Assembly: GCA_027604705.1 (NCBI GenBank)
Contig: JADHYV010000008.1
Coordinates: 1 to 64,000 of the forward strand
Length of the DNA: 64,000 nucleotides
From: Allomyces arbusculus
Lineage: Eukaryota > Blastocladiomycota > Blastocladiomycetes > Blastocladiales > Blastocladiaceae
Direction: 5' to 3'
The notes under the pieces are model-generated. The model was not told the DNA's origin. It was given only the letters and a program-made list of their open reading frames with translations, and searched no databases. Below, one piece after another: positions 11,554 through 22,900 of the stretch. The first letter of the stretch is position 1. Each line of letters opens with the position of its first letter. Made by a program: the position numbers and the translations under genes.

Positions 11554-13588
11554 ATGACCGTCCCCGACACCGTCCCACTGATCCCGCTCGCCACGTTCTT
11601 CGGCAACCCCGACCGCGGGTCGCCGCGCATCTCGCCCGACGGCACGCACCTCGCCTACCTCGCCCCGGGCCCGGCCAAAAACCTGCAAGTGCACGTCCAG
11701 TCGCTCGACGCGTTCCGCGCTGGCGACGAGCCGGCCACGCAAGTGACGCACCACAAGTCGCACGACATCCGCTTCTTCCAATGGACGCGCGCCGGCAATA
11801 TCCTGTTCCTGCAGGACACGGACGGCGACGAAGACTTCCACCTGTACCACGTCGACTTGGTCACGGGTGAGACGCGCGACTTGACCCCGTTCGCGGGGGT
11901 CACTGTCTGGCGCGATAGTATCGAGGGTAAGGCCGTATTCGAGTCGTCGTCGTACCCTGGTTTCGGATTGTTTGCGCTCAACAAGGAGGATGCGAAACAC
12001 CACGACATCTACAAGGTCGAGTACGCAACGGGCGAGCTGGACCTGCACGCGGTCTTGCCGGAGCGTGCGGACTCTGCAGTGATTGACAAGGACCTGAACG
12101 TGCGCGCGGCAAAAGTGGCCAACTTGGACGGTTCGAGCTCGCTGCTGGTCCGCGTGAGCAACAACGACGAGTGGGTCGTCGCCAAGGACGCGGGCGTGCT
12201 CGATGAGATTGGGCTAGTCGGGATGGCCGGCGAATCGACATTGCTCGTTGCGCACTCGGTCGGTTTTGATACGGTCGTGCTTGCCTCGATCGACCTCGCG
12301 TCGCTTGAAGAGACGGTGCTGGCTGAACGCGCCACGGACATCCAGGACGTGAAAGTGCACAACGCGACCGACGCGGTCCTGGCCGTCATGAACGACCCGG
12401 GCCGCGCGACGTGGACCGTTCAGGACGAGCAGGCGGAGCCGCACTTTGATGCGATTTTGGCCGCCGCGGCCGAGTTGGACGCTGACGTGCAGATCCTGAA
12501 CGCGACGTCGGACGACGCGATGTGGACGCTCGCGCTGGTCGCGGGCGACGCGCCCGCGCGGTACTACCTCTATCACAAGACCACGCAAGAACTCGAGTTT
12601 CTGTTTGGCGCGAACGCGGCGCTCGCCGACGTCCCGCTCGGCAAAGTCGAGTCGGTCAACTATGCCGCGCGTGACGGGCTCCCGCAGCAGGGGTATCTGA
12701 CGTTCCCACCCTATGCGGAAACCGACGGCACCGCACAGTACCCTCTGGTTCTGTATGTGCACGGTGGCCCCTGGGCGCGCGATCACTACGGGTACGCGCA
12801 GATCCCGCAATGGCTGGCGAACCGCGGGTACCTCGTGCTGCAGCCGAATTACCGCGGGTCGACTGGGTTCAACAAGCGGCACTTGACGGCCGGGTTCAAG
12901 GAGTGGGGTCGCGCAATGCACACGGATTTGTTGGATGCGGTCGAGTATGCGGTCGAGCGTGGGTTGGTGGACAGGGAACATGTGGCGATTGTCGGCGGGT
13001 CGTATGGCGGGTACGCGGCGCTTGCGGGGGTCACGCTCACGCCCGAGTATTTCACGTGCGCTGTGGATATTGTCGGGCCGTCGAATTTGAAGACGCTGTT
13101 GGCGACGATTCCGCCGTACTGGTACGTTGGTTTTTGCAGGGTGCGACTGTTCGGCTTGCGGTCGCTCACCACCATCGATTTCTTAATTTGCGGTGCACAG
13201 GGAAGCGTTCCTCTCCTCGTTCCACACGCGCATGGGCCACCCGGAACACGACTCAGACCTGCTCGACGCGGTCTCCCCGCTCTTCCACGCCGACAAGATC
13301 GTGCGCCCGCTGTTGATCTCGCAGGGCGCCAACGACCCACGCGTCAAGCAGTCCGAGTCGGAGCAGATCGTGGCTGCGATCGAAGCGCATGGTGGGTCCG
13401 TCACCTACGTCCTCTACCCGGACGAGGGGCACGGCTGGTCATCGCCGACGAACCGCATCGATTTCTTTAGCAAGGCCGAAGTGTTTTTGGCGCAGTGGAT
13501 GGGAAGCGAGGTGCGAGTGACGGAAGGGTTGACGGTCGACGGGAATGTCGAGGGGGCGTCGGCGATTGTGCGGGTCGTCGGGGAGTAG
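11554..13588 (+). CDS. S9-family serine peptidase (acylaminoacyl/dipeptidyl peptidase-like)
   Basis: Two exons, 11554-13121 and 13201-13588, joined in a Trp codon; 651 aa. N-terminal residues ~1-380 form a beta-propeller-like region (SPDGTHLAYL, then repeated strand patterns). The C-terminal alpha/beta hydrolase has LVLYVHGGPWARD (oxyanion region), the nucleophile elbow GGSYGGY with Ser483, Asp568 in GANDPR and His600 in DEGHGW, so the catalytic triad is complete. This is the prolyl oligopeptidase clan, subfamily S9C, whose members release dipeptides or acylated residues from short peptides. No signal peptide is present, so it is probably cytosolic. The intron separates the Ser from the Asp and His. 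A strong TATA box and very short leader suggest good expression. Confidence 0.92.
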
Positions 13589-16435
13589 ATTGGTGGGGGT
13601 GGGGACGCGTCGAGCTTGGGTGGAAAATGGCGATCGAGCTCGGTTGCGGTCGATTGAAGGGTCCAGGAAATACAGTAGATGTTGGCGACCATAGGTCAAA
13701 AAGGGAGAACGAGCAAGCGACAGGGCAGTCGCGCGCCAGCAAATCGCGTCTCACAGCAAGTACGCGTCATAAAGAGGATCGCGGTCGAGCTGGTAAAATT
13801 CGTGCAGCGGGACGTTTTGGCGATGAAGCGGCCACGAGCAGCCAGAGCAGGGGTGAGGGATGAAGACGCGTCGGGCCGAGAGCTGATGGACGAGTACAAA
13901 GTGGAAGGAAAGTGGGAGCGCGCCGCGTTGGTCGTGTCGGCCAGGTTCGATTGCAACTGGAATCGGGCATCGCTTTGGCGACGATCCACCAAGCATTGTC
14001 CAGACCATCACAGTGGAGGTTTGCGTCCATTCACAGTAAATACAGATTCGTTCCTGACCAAGGTAAAGAGAAGTTCAACGCGCCCAAAACATCATTCAAT
14101 CAGGTCGGCTTCCGGTCCAGGTGGATCGTCGAGCATCTGCGTTGTTCGCGAAACAATCAACCAAACAAGCGCGGAGAGATCGTGCAACCTGGCATCCGGC
14201 TCAACTCGGGTCGATCTGGGCTGGACCAGGTGCGTGAGGTCGTACGAACGCTTGCCGCTGCACCGAATCCGCATAGCTCAAGGTGCCGCCAACTGCCATC
14301 GAACTCACCGTCGAGCATGGAGCGGGACCAACTAAGTACAGCGATGGAACGTGTTGCACCTGTGGACAAGTGCGGCGTGTGCAACTTGGCCTCATCTAAC
14401 CTCGTCCAGCTTCCTGCACGGCGAGTACACGCTAGTGATCCGGTGCAGGGTCGCGTGCGCTCGGGCCCCTCGACATCCGTGCCGCAGCGCGATTGCTCCG
14501 GGATGCTAGGGAATGCTATGAAGACGCGTGCGCGTGCGCATGCGTCGCGCGCTATCGCCAATTGGACAATCCTGCTGCCGGCACTCAAAACGTTCGAGAA
14601 ACCGCCACCCGCCACCCGCCACTTCATTAGTGAAGCAGCAGACGCTTCGTGCGTCGCCACCTGCGCCACCGCCCTTGCCAACACTGCAGCTGCGGTTGAG
14701 GACCACCAACACGCCATCACAACAAACACGTCACGGCACTACCATCACCGCCGACCAGTGGCCACCGTCGCCACGACCAATTTCGTCATGGATAACTACC
14801 CGCAGTTGATGCGTCTCTAGTGGAGCAGCACGAAGCGACCGGGCCGGTACGAGCGAGTGGCCAGGAAGCCACGTTTCGAGGCCCATGTTCGCGCTTTGGT
14901 CGGTCCGGCCGACGCCCGACAGGTTGGCGGATGGGAGAGAGACGAAACGTGGCAGAAATTCTGCATGGTGCATGCCGAAAAAGAAGCGCCGCTCCGACGG
15001 TGGCAGATCCGCGTGTGCGCGGGCGGCGGTAGACTTGGCGTTTGCGCTCCCAGCATTTGCACGATGCACTGCCGTGCAACCGAGCTCTCATTCGTTCTTC
15101 GTCCCCCGCAACGGGTCGAGTGCCGCCTTGTCGTGGGTTTGATGGTGGAGAGGAGTCCTTCGCTGTCCGGCCGGCCGGCCAGCCGCAGCGGCAGCAGCTC
15201 CTCCCCCACGCCCCCACCCCCGCTTTCGAAAAGCACTGGGCGTCGAGATGGACCGCCAGGCAAGGGACCATCGCAGGAAACGTGCCGGCATTGGCGCCGG
15301 AAGAGCAAGGGCGGCCAACAACCAAGAACAAGGGGAACGCCTTAATTTGGCGTCATCAAGCCTCGCCTTGGCGGCACGCTTGCGCGCGCACGCTCGATTG
15401 GCCGAGGCTAATGAATCGCCTCATCAACAGATGCATGACGCCCGAGCAATCATTCGTCACCGAATGAGCGTGGCCTGCACCACGATTGGTGCCTCTCTGC
15501 GGTCATGGGTCGGCCCGGCAGACCACGTCCGCCCCTCGAAAGTGGTGCGCGTCCTATCGAGCTAAGCTGTGCGTTGCCTTGATTCCCCCGTGGTCGCGTG
15601 GTGGTGAAGTGGCCCTGGGCACGGCCGCCTCGGTTGGGCGACGACTCGGCGATGTTGGAGGCGCGACCGCGCCCGCGCGCGCGAGCGCGTGCACGAAAGT
15701 GGTGGAGAGGTGAGCGAGCGACGGTGCCGAGGCCACGAATTTCGCCTTGGATGGGCCATGGCGAGACCGTGCATGAATGCGCCGTGGTCTTGGCTGGAAT
15801 GAAGGCCTCGCTCGCGCAAGGCCAAGTTGCGGCGTCAAAACGGTTTTTTTTTTCGCGACGAACAAGAAGACACGACCACGCGCGCCTCAATCCATGGTCC
15901 AAGGGCGAAGGGGTGAACTTGTCGGCACGCAACCACCACCATTTCCCGCCCGCGCCCGGCACAAACCTGCTGCGGCTGGCTCGTGGCGCGAAAGCGACCA
16001 AGGCGATGCGCGTGAGGACGGTCACCGTCCATGCATCCTGGCCGACTGGTCCATCGCAGCACGCCCTCGCCGCGCCCCCGCGCGGTTTCGTCGTCATGGA
16101 TGACGACGCAGGCGCGACTCTGGGCCCGTATAAAGACTGGCATCGCCCCGCGCGCACCACTTCTTCCCTCAATCCTCCTCTCCAACCGCGACGCACTTCT
16201 CTCTCACTCCACCGCGAAGTGAGCGACTCGTGTGCTGTTTGGTCCTCGCCCGACCAAATCCCCCCTAGACTCGCGGTTTAGACCACCACCACCCCCCACC
16301 CCGCCGCCGCCGCACTTCAGATAGACTGCCGAGCCGGGCTCGCTGTGTATTCCTTGTACCCGTTTGTCGCTGCGTCGCTCCTCGTTGCCCGCGCGCTCTC
16401 CACCCTCGCTTGCTCGCTCGTGCTCATATAAAAAG
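13589..16435. other. Long intergenic region (2.8 kb)
   Basis: Open frames of up to ~300 codons occur (for example 13912-14820 +) but have no domain, biased composition or splice-compatible partners, and compete with frames on the other strand. The 3' end is the promoter of the mucin-like gene: a TATA box at 16129 and a likely 5'-UTR intron at 16219-16320 (GTGAGC...TTCAG). Confidence 0.5.
16129..16135 (+). promoter_or_regulatory. TATA box, mucin-like gene
   Basis: TATAAAG inside the 14-mer GTATAAAGACTGGC. The ATG is at 16436; the distance fits a leader carrying an intron at 16219-16320. The same 14-mer occurs on the - strand near 39943. Confidence 0.6.
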
Positions 16436-19326
16436 ATGGTCAAGCTCACGATCAAGTCGCTCCTCGCCCTTTCGGTCGCGACGGCCGCCCTTGCCGTGCC
16501 GCTCCCGCAAGCCGCCGACGATTCGTACGGTGAGCTCGAGGTCCCGGTCGTGCCTACGTCGACCGCGCCCGTGACGCCGCCGCCGGCCACGTCGCTCGTG
16601 ACCGTGCCCGTCGTGCCCGTCCAGACGACCACGCAGATCGTGCCCTCGGAAATCCCGGCCTCGAGTTCGCCCGTGTGCCCTGGCTCGCCGCAGTGCCCCG
16701 TGACCGTGCCCGCTGTGCCGGTCGCGACCACGCCCTACGTATACCAGACGACCGTTGTCCCGCCGACGACCGTGCCCGCGGCCGAGATCCCGACTGCGAC
16801 CAAGCCCGCCGAGCAGCCCACCAAGTGCAAGCGCAAGCGCAAGCACCACAAGAAGTGCACGACCGGTCTCGTTGAGCAGCCCACCGTCCCCGTCACGCCG
16901 CAGACGCCTGTCGTGCCTGTCGTGCCCCAGACGACCGTGCCCGTTGTCGTGACGCCCGTCGTGACGCCGTCGCCGCCCGCCAGCGAGGAGGTCAAGTCGT
17001 CGATCCCCGTCGACACGCCGCCGGCCACGCAAACCGTTGTCGTGACCCCGACCCCCGACGTGCCGACCACGCCGCAGCAGACCGTGCCCGTCCAGCCTCC
17101 GGTCGTGCCCGTCACGCCCACGGAAACTGTGCCCGTCCAGCCGCCCGTCGTGAGCACGGAAACCGTGCCGTACGTGCCCGAAGTGCCCACGGCCACGCAG
17201 CCGCCGGCCACTCAGCCGCCGGCCACGCAGCCCCCGGTCGTTCCCGAGATCCCCACGGCTACGACTCCGGTCGAGACGGTGCCGCCGTGCGTTGAGACGC
17301 GCATTCTGACCGTGCCCGAGTCTCCGGCCACTGGCACGCCCGTGCCGACGAACCCCGCGACCACGGTTGTGCCGTGCAATGTCGTGCGTATTCTTGGTTT
17401 TCTCCATCTTGTCCACGCGTTTGTGTGTGCAGAAGCCTGACCACAAGTGCCGCGATCGGTGTTTGATCAATGACCACTAGTGCCCCAGCGGCACCAAGAC
17501 GATCATCTACGTGACGCCCGCGCCCACGGGTGGCTGCACGGAGACGATCATCCTGACGCCCACGCCGCAGCCCACGTCGCCCACGACGGTCCCGTCGGGC
17601 GAGATTCCGGCTTCGTCGACGCCAACTGGTCCGTTCACGACCACCGCGCCGTGCGTGCCTTGGTACGCTTCACTTGATTCGGCAACGCGCTCGATTGACT
17701 TGGCCGCACTCGCTCATGTTTTGAATCCACTTTTTACTGACTTGATTCATTTACTTCGATTCAATCAACAGCCCGAACGGCATCAAGACGGTCATCTACG
17801 TCCCGGCGCCGACGTCGGTCCCGACGTCGACGGTCCCGTCGGGCGAGATCCCCGCCTCATCCACGCCCGTTGAAACCGCTCCGGCCACGACCATCGCTAC
17901 GGAGACTGTCCCGGCCACTTCGACCGCGCCCGCCAGCGAGATTCCCACGGCCACGGCACCCGCGACCGGCACGACGACCACGGCCCCGGCCAGCGAGATC
18001 CCGACGGCCACGACCCCGACGGCTACTACCGGTACGTCGCCCTCGACCCCGACCGAGACGGGCTGCGTGGAGACGCGCATCAACACGGTCACGGCTACGG
18101 TCACGGCCACGCCCACGCCCGGCGCGACGGAGCTGCCCGGCAAGGACATCCCGATCGTCACGACGACGGAGGCGTGCAACGTGTGCCCCGGCGGCATCAA
18201 GACGGTGATCATTGTCCCGCCGGGCCAGGGCGGCTGCACGGAGACGATCATTGCCACGCCCACGCAGGCTCCGACCGACACGGCCGCGCCCGTCATCACG
18301 GCGCCGATTACGACCACGGCCGACTGCCACGTCTGCCCCGGTGGCATCAAGACCGTGATTGTCGTCCCGCCGCCGGCGCAGCCCACGACCACGGCTGCCG
18401 CTGACACGTCGTCGAGCACTGCTGCTGCTTCGACCACGGCCGCTGCTTCCGAGTCGTCGGCTTCGCAAACGGCCACGGAGACGGCGCCCGCTTCGACGAG
18501 CACGACCGAGACCTCGCAGGCCACCAGCTCGACGACGGAGACGAGCACCAGCACGAGCACGACCGAGACCACGCAGGCCACGAGCACCACGGAGACGACG
18601 CAGTCTACGTCGACCACCGAGGCCGCGCAATCGACTTCGACGACCGAATCGGCCCAGCCTACCTCGACCTCGACCACGGAGACGTCCACGAGCACCAGCA
18701 CGACGGAATCGACCTCGTCCACGACGACTGAGGCCCCTGCCACGTCGACGACGACGACTGAGGCCCCTGCCACGTCGACGACGACGACTGAGGCCCCTGC
18801 CACGTCGACGACGACGATTGAGGCCCCTGCCACGTCGACGACGACGACTGAGGCCGCCAGCACGAGCACCACCGAGTCGACCTCCACGAGCACGACGGAG
18901 GCCGTCACGAGCACGACCACTTCGGCCGCTGCTTCGGAGTCGCAGGCTTCGACCGCCCCGGCCACCACGGCTACGACCGACTCGACGACTGCCGCTCAGA
19001 CGACGACGACCGCCGCTCAAACCAGCACGACGGCTGAGCCGGCGCCTGCTTCGTCCACGACGACGGTCGCTCAGTCGAGCACCACCGCCGCCCAGACGTC
19101 GGCGCCCGCCAGCTCGGCCCCTGCTTCGTCGGCCCCTGCTTCGTCGGCTCCGGCCACGACCGCCCCCGCGGCTACCTCGGCGCCCGCGACTTCGGCCCCG
19201 GCTAGCTCGGCTCCCGCTTCGTCCGCCCCGGCCAGTTCGGCTCCCGCGGCCACGACGACGGTCGGCTACGGCAACCCCGTCACGCCGACGTTCACTGCCG
19301 GCTCCAACAGTGGCTACACCTTTTAA
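16436..19326 (+). CDS. Secreted mucin-like Ser/Thr/Pro-rich protein with CPxGxKT modules
   Basis: Three exons, 16436-17383, 17481-17662, 17772-19326; 894 aa. A signal peptide (MVKLTIKSLLALSVATAALA) is followed by Val/Pro/Thr-rich sequence with one basic patch (CKRKRKHHKKC). Four modules of the type C-x-[V/P]-C-P-x-G-x-K-T-[I/V]-I-x-V then occur, two with a trailing GGCTETII, embedded in Thr/Ser/Pro linkers. The last third is nearly pure Thr/Ser/Ala/Pro, including a perfect four-copy repeat. The protein should be heavily O-glycosylated and lie at the wall or be secreted; it ends in TAGSNSGYTF without an obvious GPI signal. Both introns fall inside the CxxCP motif of a module, which fixes the splice sites (NV|CP and TG|C) and suggests module duplication. 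Ligand and role unknown; adhesion or wall structure is likely. Confidence 0.85.
18721..18840 (+). repeat. 30-bp coding minisatellite, 4 copies
   Basis: Four head-to-tail 30-bp units, identical but for one C-to-T change in the fourth, encoding T-T-T-[T/I]-E-A-P-A-T-S. The near-identity suggests recent expansion and likely length variation between strains. Confidence 0.9.
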
Positions 19327-19941
19327 GTGAGGCGGTGGTTGTGAGCTGATGGTGTTAGTTTTTGATTTGGATAGCACAGTTTTGGTCTGCAGTGTGTGTC
19401 TTTTGAATTATTATGAACATGCCGTCTTTTCCGCTCTGGCAACGCGCTTTTGCTTTGGCTCTCTTCGAAGGCTCGTCTGATCCGTTTGCGAATCGTAGCT
19501 CGCTTGCACAACGCGCTTGCGGATCGCTCGCGCGTCAACTGAGATGCGCTGGCCCGGTGCCATGTGCATTGAGTTCTGCGGTCAATGCGCTATATGTCGT
19601 TTCTGAGGCCTCTCCGCTTCTCACCACATCTCTCGCCATGCCCAGTGGAATTGATGCTTGAAACACAACTGAACGCGGCTTGAAAGTATCAGACAGCATC
19701 AACGTCGCAAGTATCGGCCTCGAAAAAACATGGAGCCGTGGTCGACCCAACACACTGTCAGCTTGCCAGCAGGGCGCGCTTGATGAGACGACCAGAGATC
19801 CATGACGCTCAGCAACAACAATCAATCTGGGCTTGCTCAATTACCACAGCACGAGTCCTTGCAACCCGTTTCAAAGTACCAGCGCAAGCAACATTATTCA
19901 TCGCCAGCAGCTGTCGACTCGGCAAATCAACGACCGCCATC
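19327..19941. other. Intergenic
   Basis: 3' region of the mucin-like gene and promoter of TERT; relatively AT-rich. No gene seen. Confidence 0.6.
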
Positions 19942-22900
19942 ATGACCAACGCCCGTCCATCGGCACACCCAAACGGTGCTGCACCACCAGCGCCCAACGA
20001 TTGCGACCCAGCCACCCTACTCGGCCCCGTGTTTTCCGCTGCGTTTGCCGACACCGGAACGCTGCTGGACCTAGCCGCGTCTGCCATGCACTTGCCCGCC
20101 GAGTGTCCCATCTCGCCTCGCGCATTTCTTCTGCGCGCGCACGACCCGCGCGAATACCATGCACTCATGACGGCTACTGTCGTGGGACGTGTGCGCGATG
20201 CACCGTCTCCACCGCACATCAACGTGCGGATCGACATCGGCAAGCTCGACGCGGTGGACTGGGACGAGTGTCTCGTGGTGCCGACGCCCGCCGCGTCGGT
20301 GGGCAACAGATCGAGTTTTCGTGACGTATGGACGTGGTTCTCCACTGGAACTGAGGGCGTTTGGCACCGGAATGGTGGTTCTGATGTGTGATGCGGTTGT
20401 AGAACCTGGACCGCGCCGTGGAATGGTTGGTGCGGAGTGGGAGGAACACCGACGTGCTTGCTTTGGGATTCAAATTGGCACGACAATTTTTGCCCATTTT
20501 CTGGATTTCGTGGAACAAGAGTCGGTGCCGCTGATGCTATGCAGGCACGCACAGAATAACAGCAGTCACGAAATCGCGGACCGCATGGCAGCGGTCGAGA
20601 CCCGATACCCCAACACGATCGTGCAGTACTTGGACCGGCCCGAGTGGCGGCTGTTGCTGAAGCGGTACGCTTTTGAATGAGAAGTGGAGGCCAACTCGTG
20701 CGTTGCTGCAACTGACGACCATATTTGAACAGGGTCGGCGACGCGTTCATGTTCCACCTCTTGACGTGCACGTCCATTTTTGTTGCGGTTCCAAGAGGGT
20801 ATTTGCAAGTGACGGGTCCGTCGTTTCCACCCAAGTCGCTACATGTTGCTTGAAACTGAAACCGAATTGTTCTTCCGCCGGCAGGTCCGCATTTCGAGGA
20901 AGCCGCCAAGAACTCGCGCAAGCGCGCGTCAGAGTCGCCTGTTGATGAGCCGAGTCGCGGCCCGAAGCGGCTCAGGCCCACCTCGATCGTCATTGAGCGA
21001 TCTGAGTCCATGTTTGCACGGGCACCAGCGTCCAAGCGCGGCCGTGGCAACCCGCTCCACCTCACAAGAAATCGTACGTGCTTTCATGTTGCTTCCAGAT
21101 CCCCTTGCGCGAGGCAAACTCATGGATTCACATAGACCCGCTCGTGTCGCTCGACACGAGCGTCGCGTCGCTCCGCGCCGTCTTCCCGACCCAGTTCACG
21201 TCGAAGCGCGGCCCGCACCGGCTGCAAGCATTTCTCGCGATTTGGAACGCGGCCAAGGCGTCAATCGCGTCGCTCACCGACCGGCATGTGCGCAGGCTCC
21301 TCAACGCACACTGCTCGGCTGCGACGCAGACCGCGACGACTCTGCCGCTAGCGCTGGCGACGCCTGAGCAGCACGTGTCCGGGTTTCTGCAGGCCGTCCT
21401 TGACCACATTTTCCCGGTCGGCCAGACGTGGGGGTCCGAGGCCAACCACCACCACGTCGTGCAAGGGATCCGGATGTACGTGCAGCTGCGCATGGAGGAG
21501 AGGGTGGACGTGCACGATTTGATGCAGGGGATCAAGGTATGACTCGTGTTGCTCGCGACTGGGTTAAATTCCAACTAACACTTGCGTATTTGCTCGGTAG
21601 GTCACCGAAATTCCGTGGCTCGGATCCGGCACGAATACAGGCAGCACCGACGAGTTTGAGATCCGCAAGCGGATGCTCATGGAGCTGTTGCATTGGCTCT
21701 TCCAGTCGCTAATCGTTCCCCTCATTCGCGTACGCTTTTGGCACCCCCACGCCTTACTTCAACCACTCACACTCCGTAATGTTGACTGCCCTAGTCGCAC
21801 TTTTTCGTGACCAACTCGCAGCCGCACCGGCTCCGCGTCTTCTATTACCGGCACTATGTTTGGTCCCGCCTGACGCGCACCGAAATGAAGCGGCACCTTG
21901 CGCACCGCTTTGTCGAGATTGTGCCGTCGAACAGCGGCGTGACCTACCACCGCCACCGTTTGGTCCCCAAGATCACCGGCACTCGGCTGATCATGAACCA
22001 ATCCAAGGCCATTGTGATTGCGCCGCGCAGCTGCCGCCCGTGGGTGTCGAGATCGCGGTATTGGGAGCAGCGGCAGATACTTAAGGTCGTGGGGCACCGC
22101 ATCGTACGTTGTCGCGATGAGCGGGTGGAGAGAGTTTGCGCTATATTTGTTTTTGGCGTCTGCGTAGAATGCGGTCAACAAGGCCCCGCTGGGGGCCGGG
22201 CTGCACAAGTTGGCCGACGTGCTCTTGCACTCGCGCATGGTCGCGTTCATGAAGCGCATCAAGGTGGAGCCAGAGTACGCACCACATTTTTCGTACTGTT
22301 GTTCCGCCTTTGTCGTTCTGATACAGACGCGGCGTGCCTGTTCAGGTCCAATTTGTACGCGGTCAAGGTCGACATTGAATCGGCATTCGATAGCATTATT
22401 CCAGCCAAGCTCGTCAGCTTGGTGGAAAGCCTTCTTCATGACGTGCGTCTCCCATACTTCCGTTCCTCGAACGTTGTTCACTTGCGAACTCGTCCCTTGC
22501 TCACCGAATCGCTCCAAACAGGACGAATACGTAATCCAGAGCTACACGGCGATTCGACCTGACGGTACAGCCAAGGTCGAGACCATTTACCCCCGCGGTC
22601 CGGGTCTCCACTCGCCCCACTTCCACGACAAACTTGATTTTGACCCTTCCGCGAGCATTCCTAGGCCAAGTGCCCAAGTTCCACCGCCAGCTCCGCAACG
22701 GCGACCTGGCCCCGCCGCCGCGCGACGTGGCAGCAATTTACGTCGACAACGTGCAATACCCGTCAGTCGCGCGCGACAAGGTCGTGCAAACGGTCGCGAG
22801 CATCGCAGCCGACAGCGTGATCCGCGGTCCGTCGGGCAAGTACTACCAGCAGCTGTCGGGGATCCCGCAGGGTGGTGTGCTCTCGCCCATGCTGTGCAAG

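Noticed and set aside
13912-14820. 302-codon frame on +
   Set aside because: No domain, ordinary dipeptide content for non-coding GC-rich DNA, competing frames on -.
16424-17470. 348-codon Arg/Gly/His-rich frame on -
   Set aside because: Antisense shadow of the Val/Pro/Thr-rich first exon of the mucin-like gene.
18359-19330. 323-codon Arg/Pro-rich frame on the same strand as the mucin-like gene
   Set aside because: Shadow frame of the Thr/Ser/Ala repeats; the sense frame is fixed by the signal peptide and the module motifs.
17857-19377. 506-codon Arg/Gly-rich frame antisense to the mucin-like gene
   Set aside because: It is the mirror of a Thr/Ser repeat; its composition is dictated by the sense codons.
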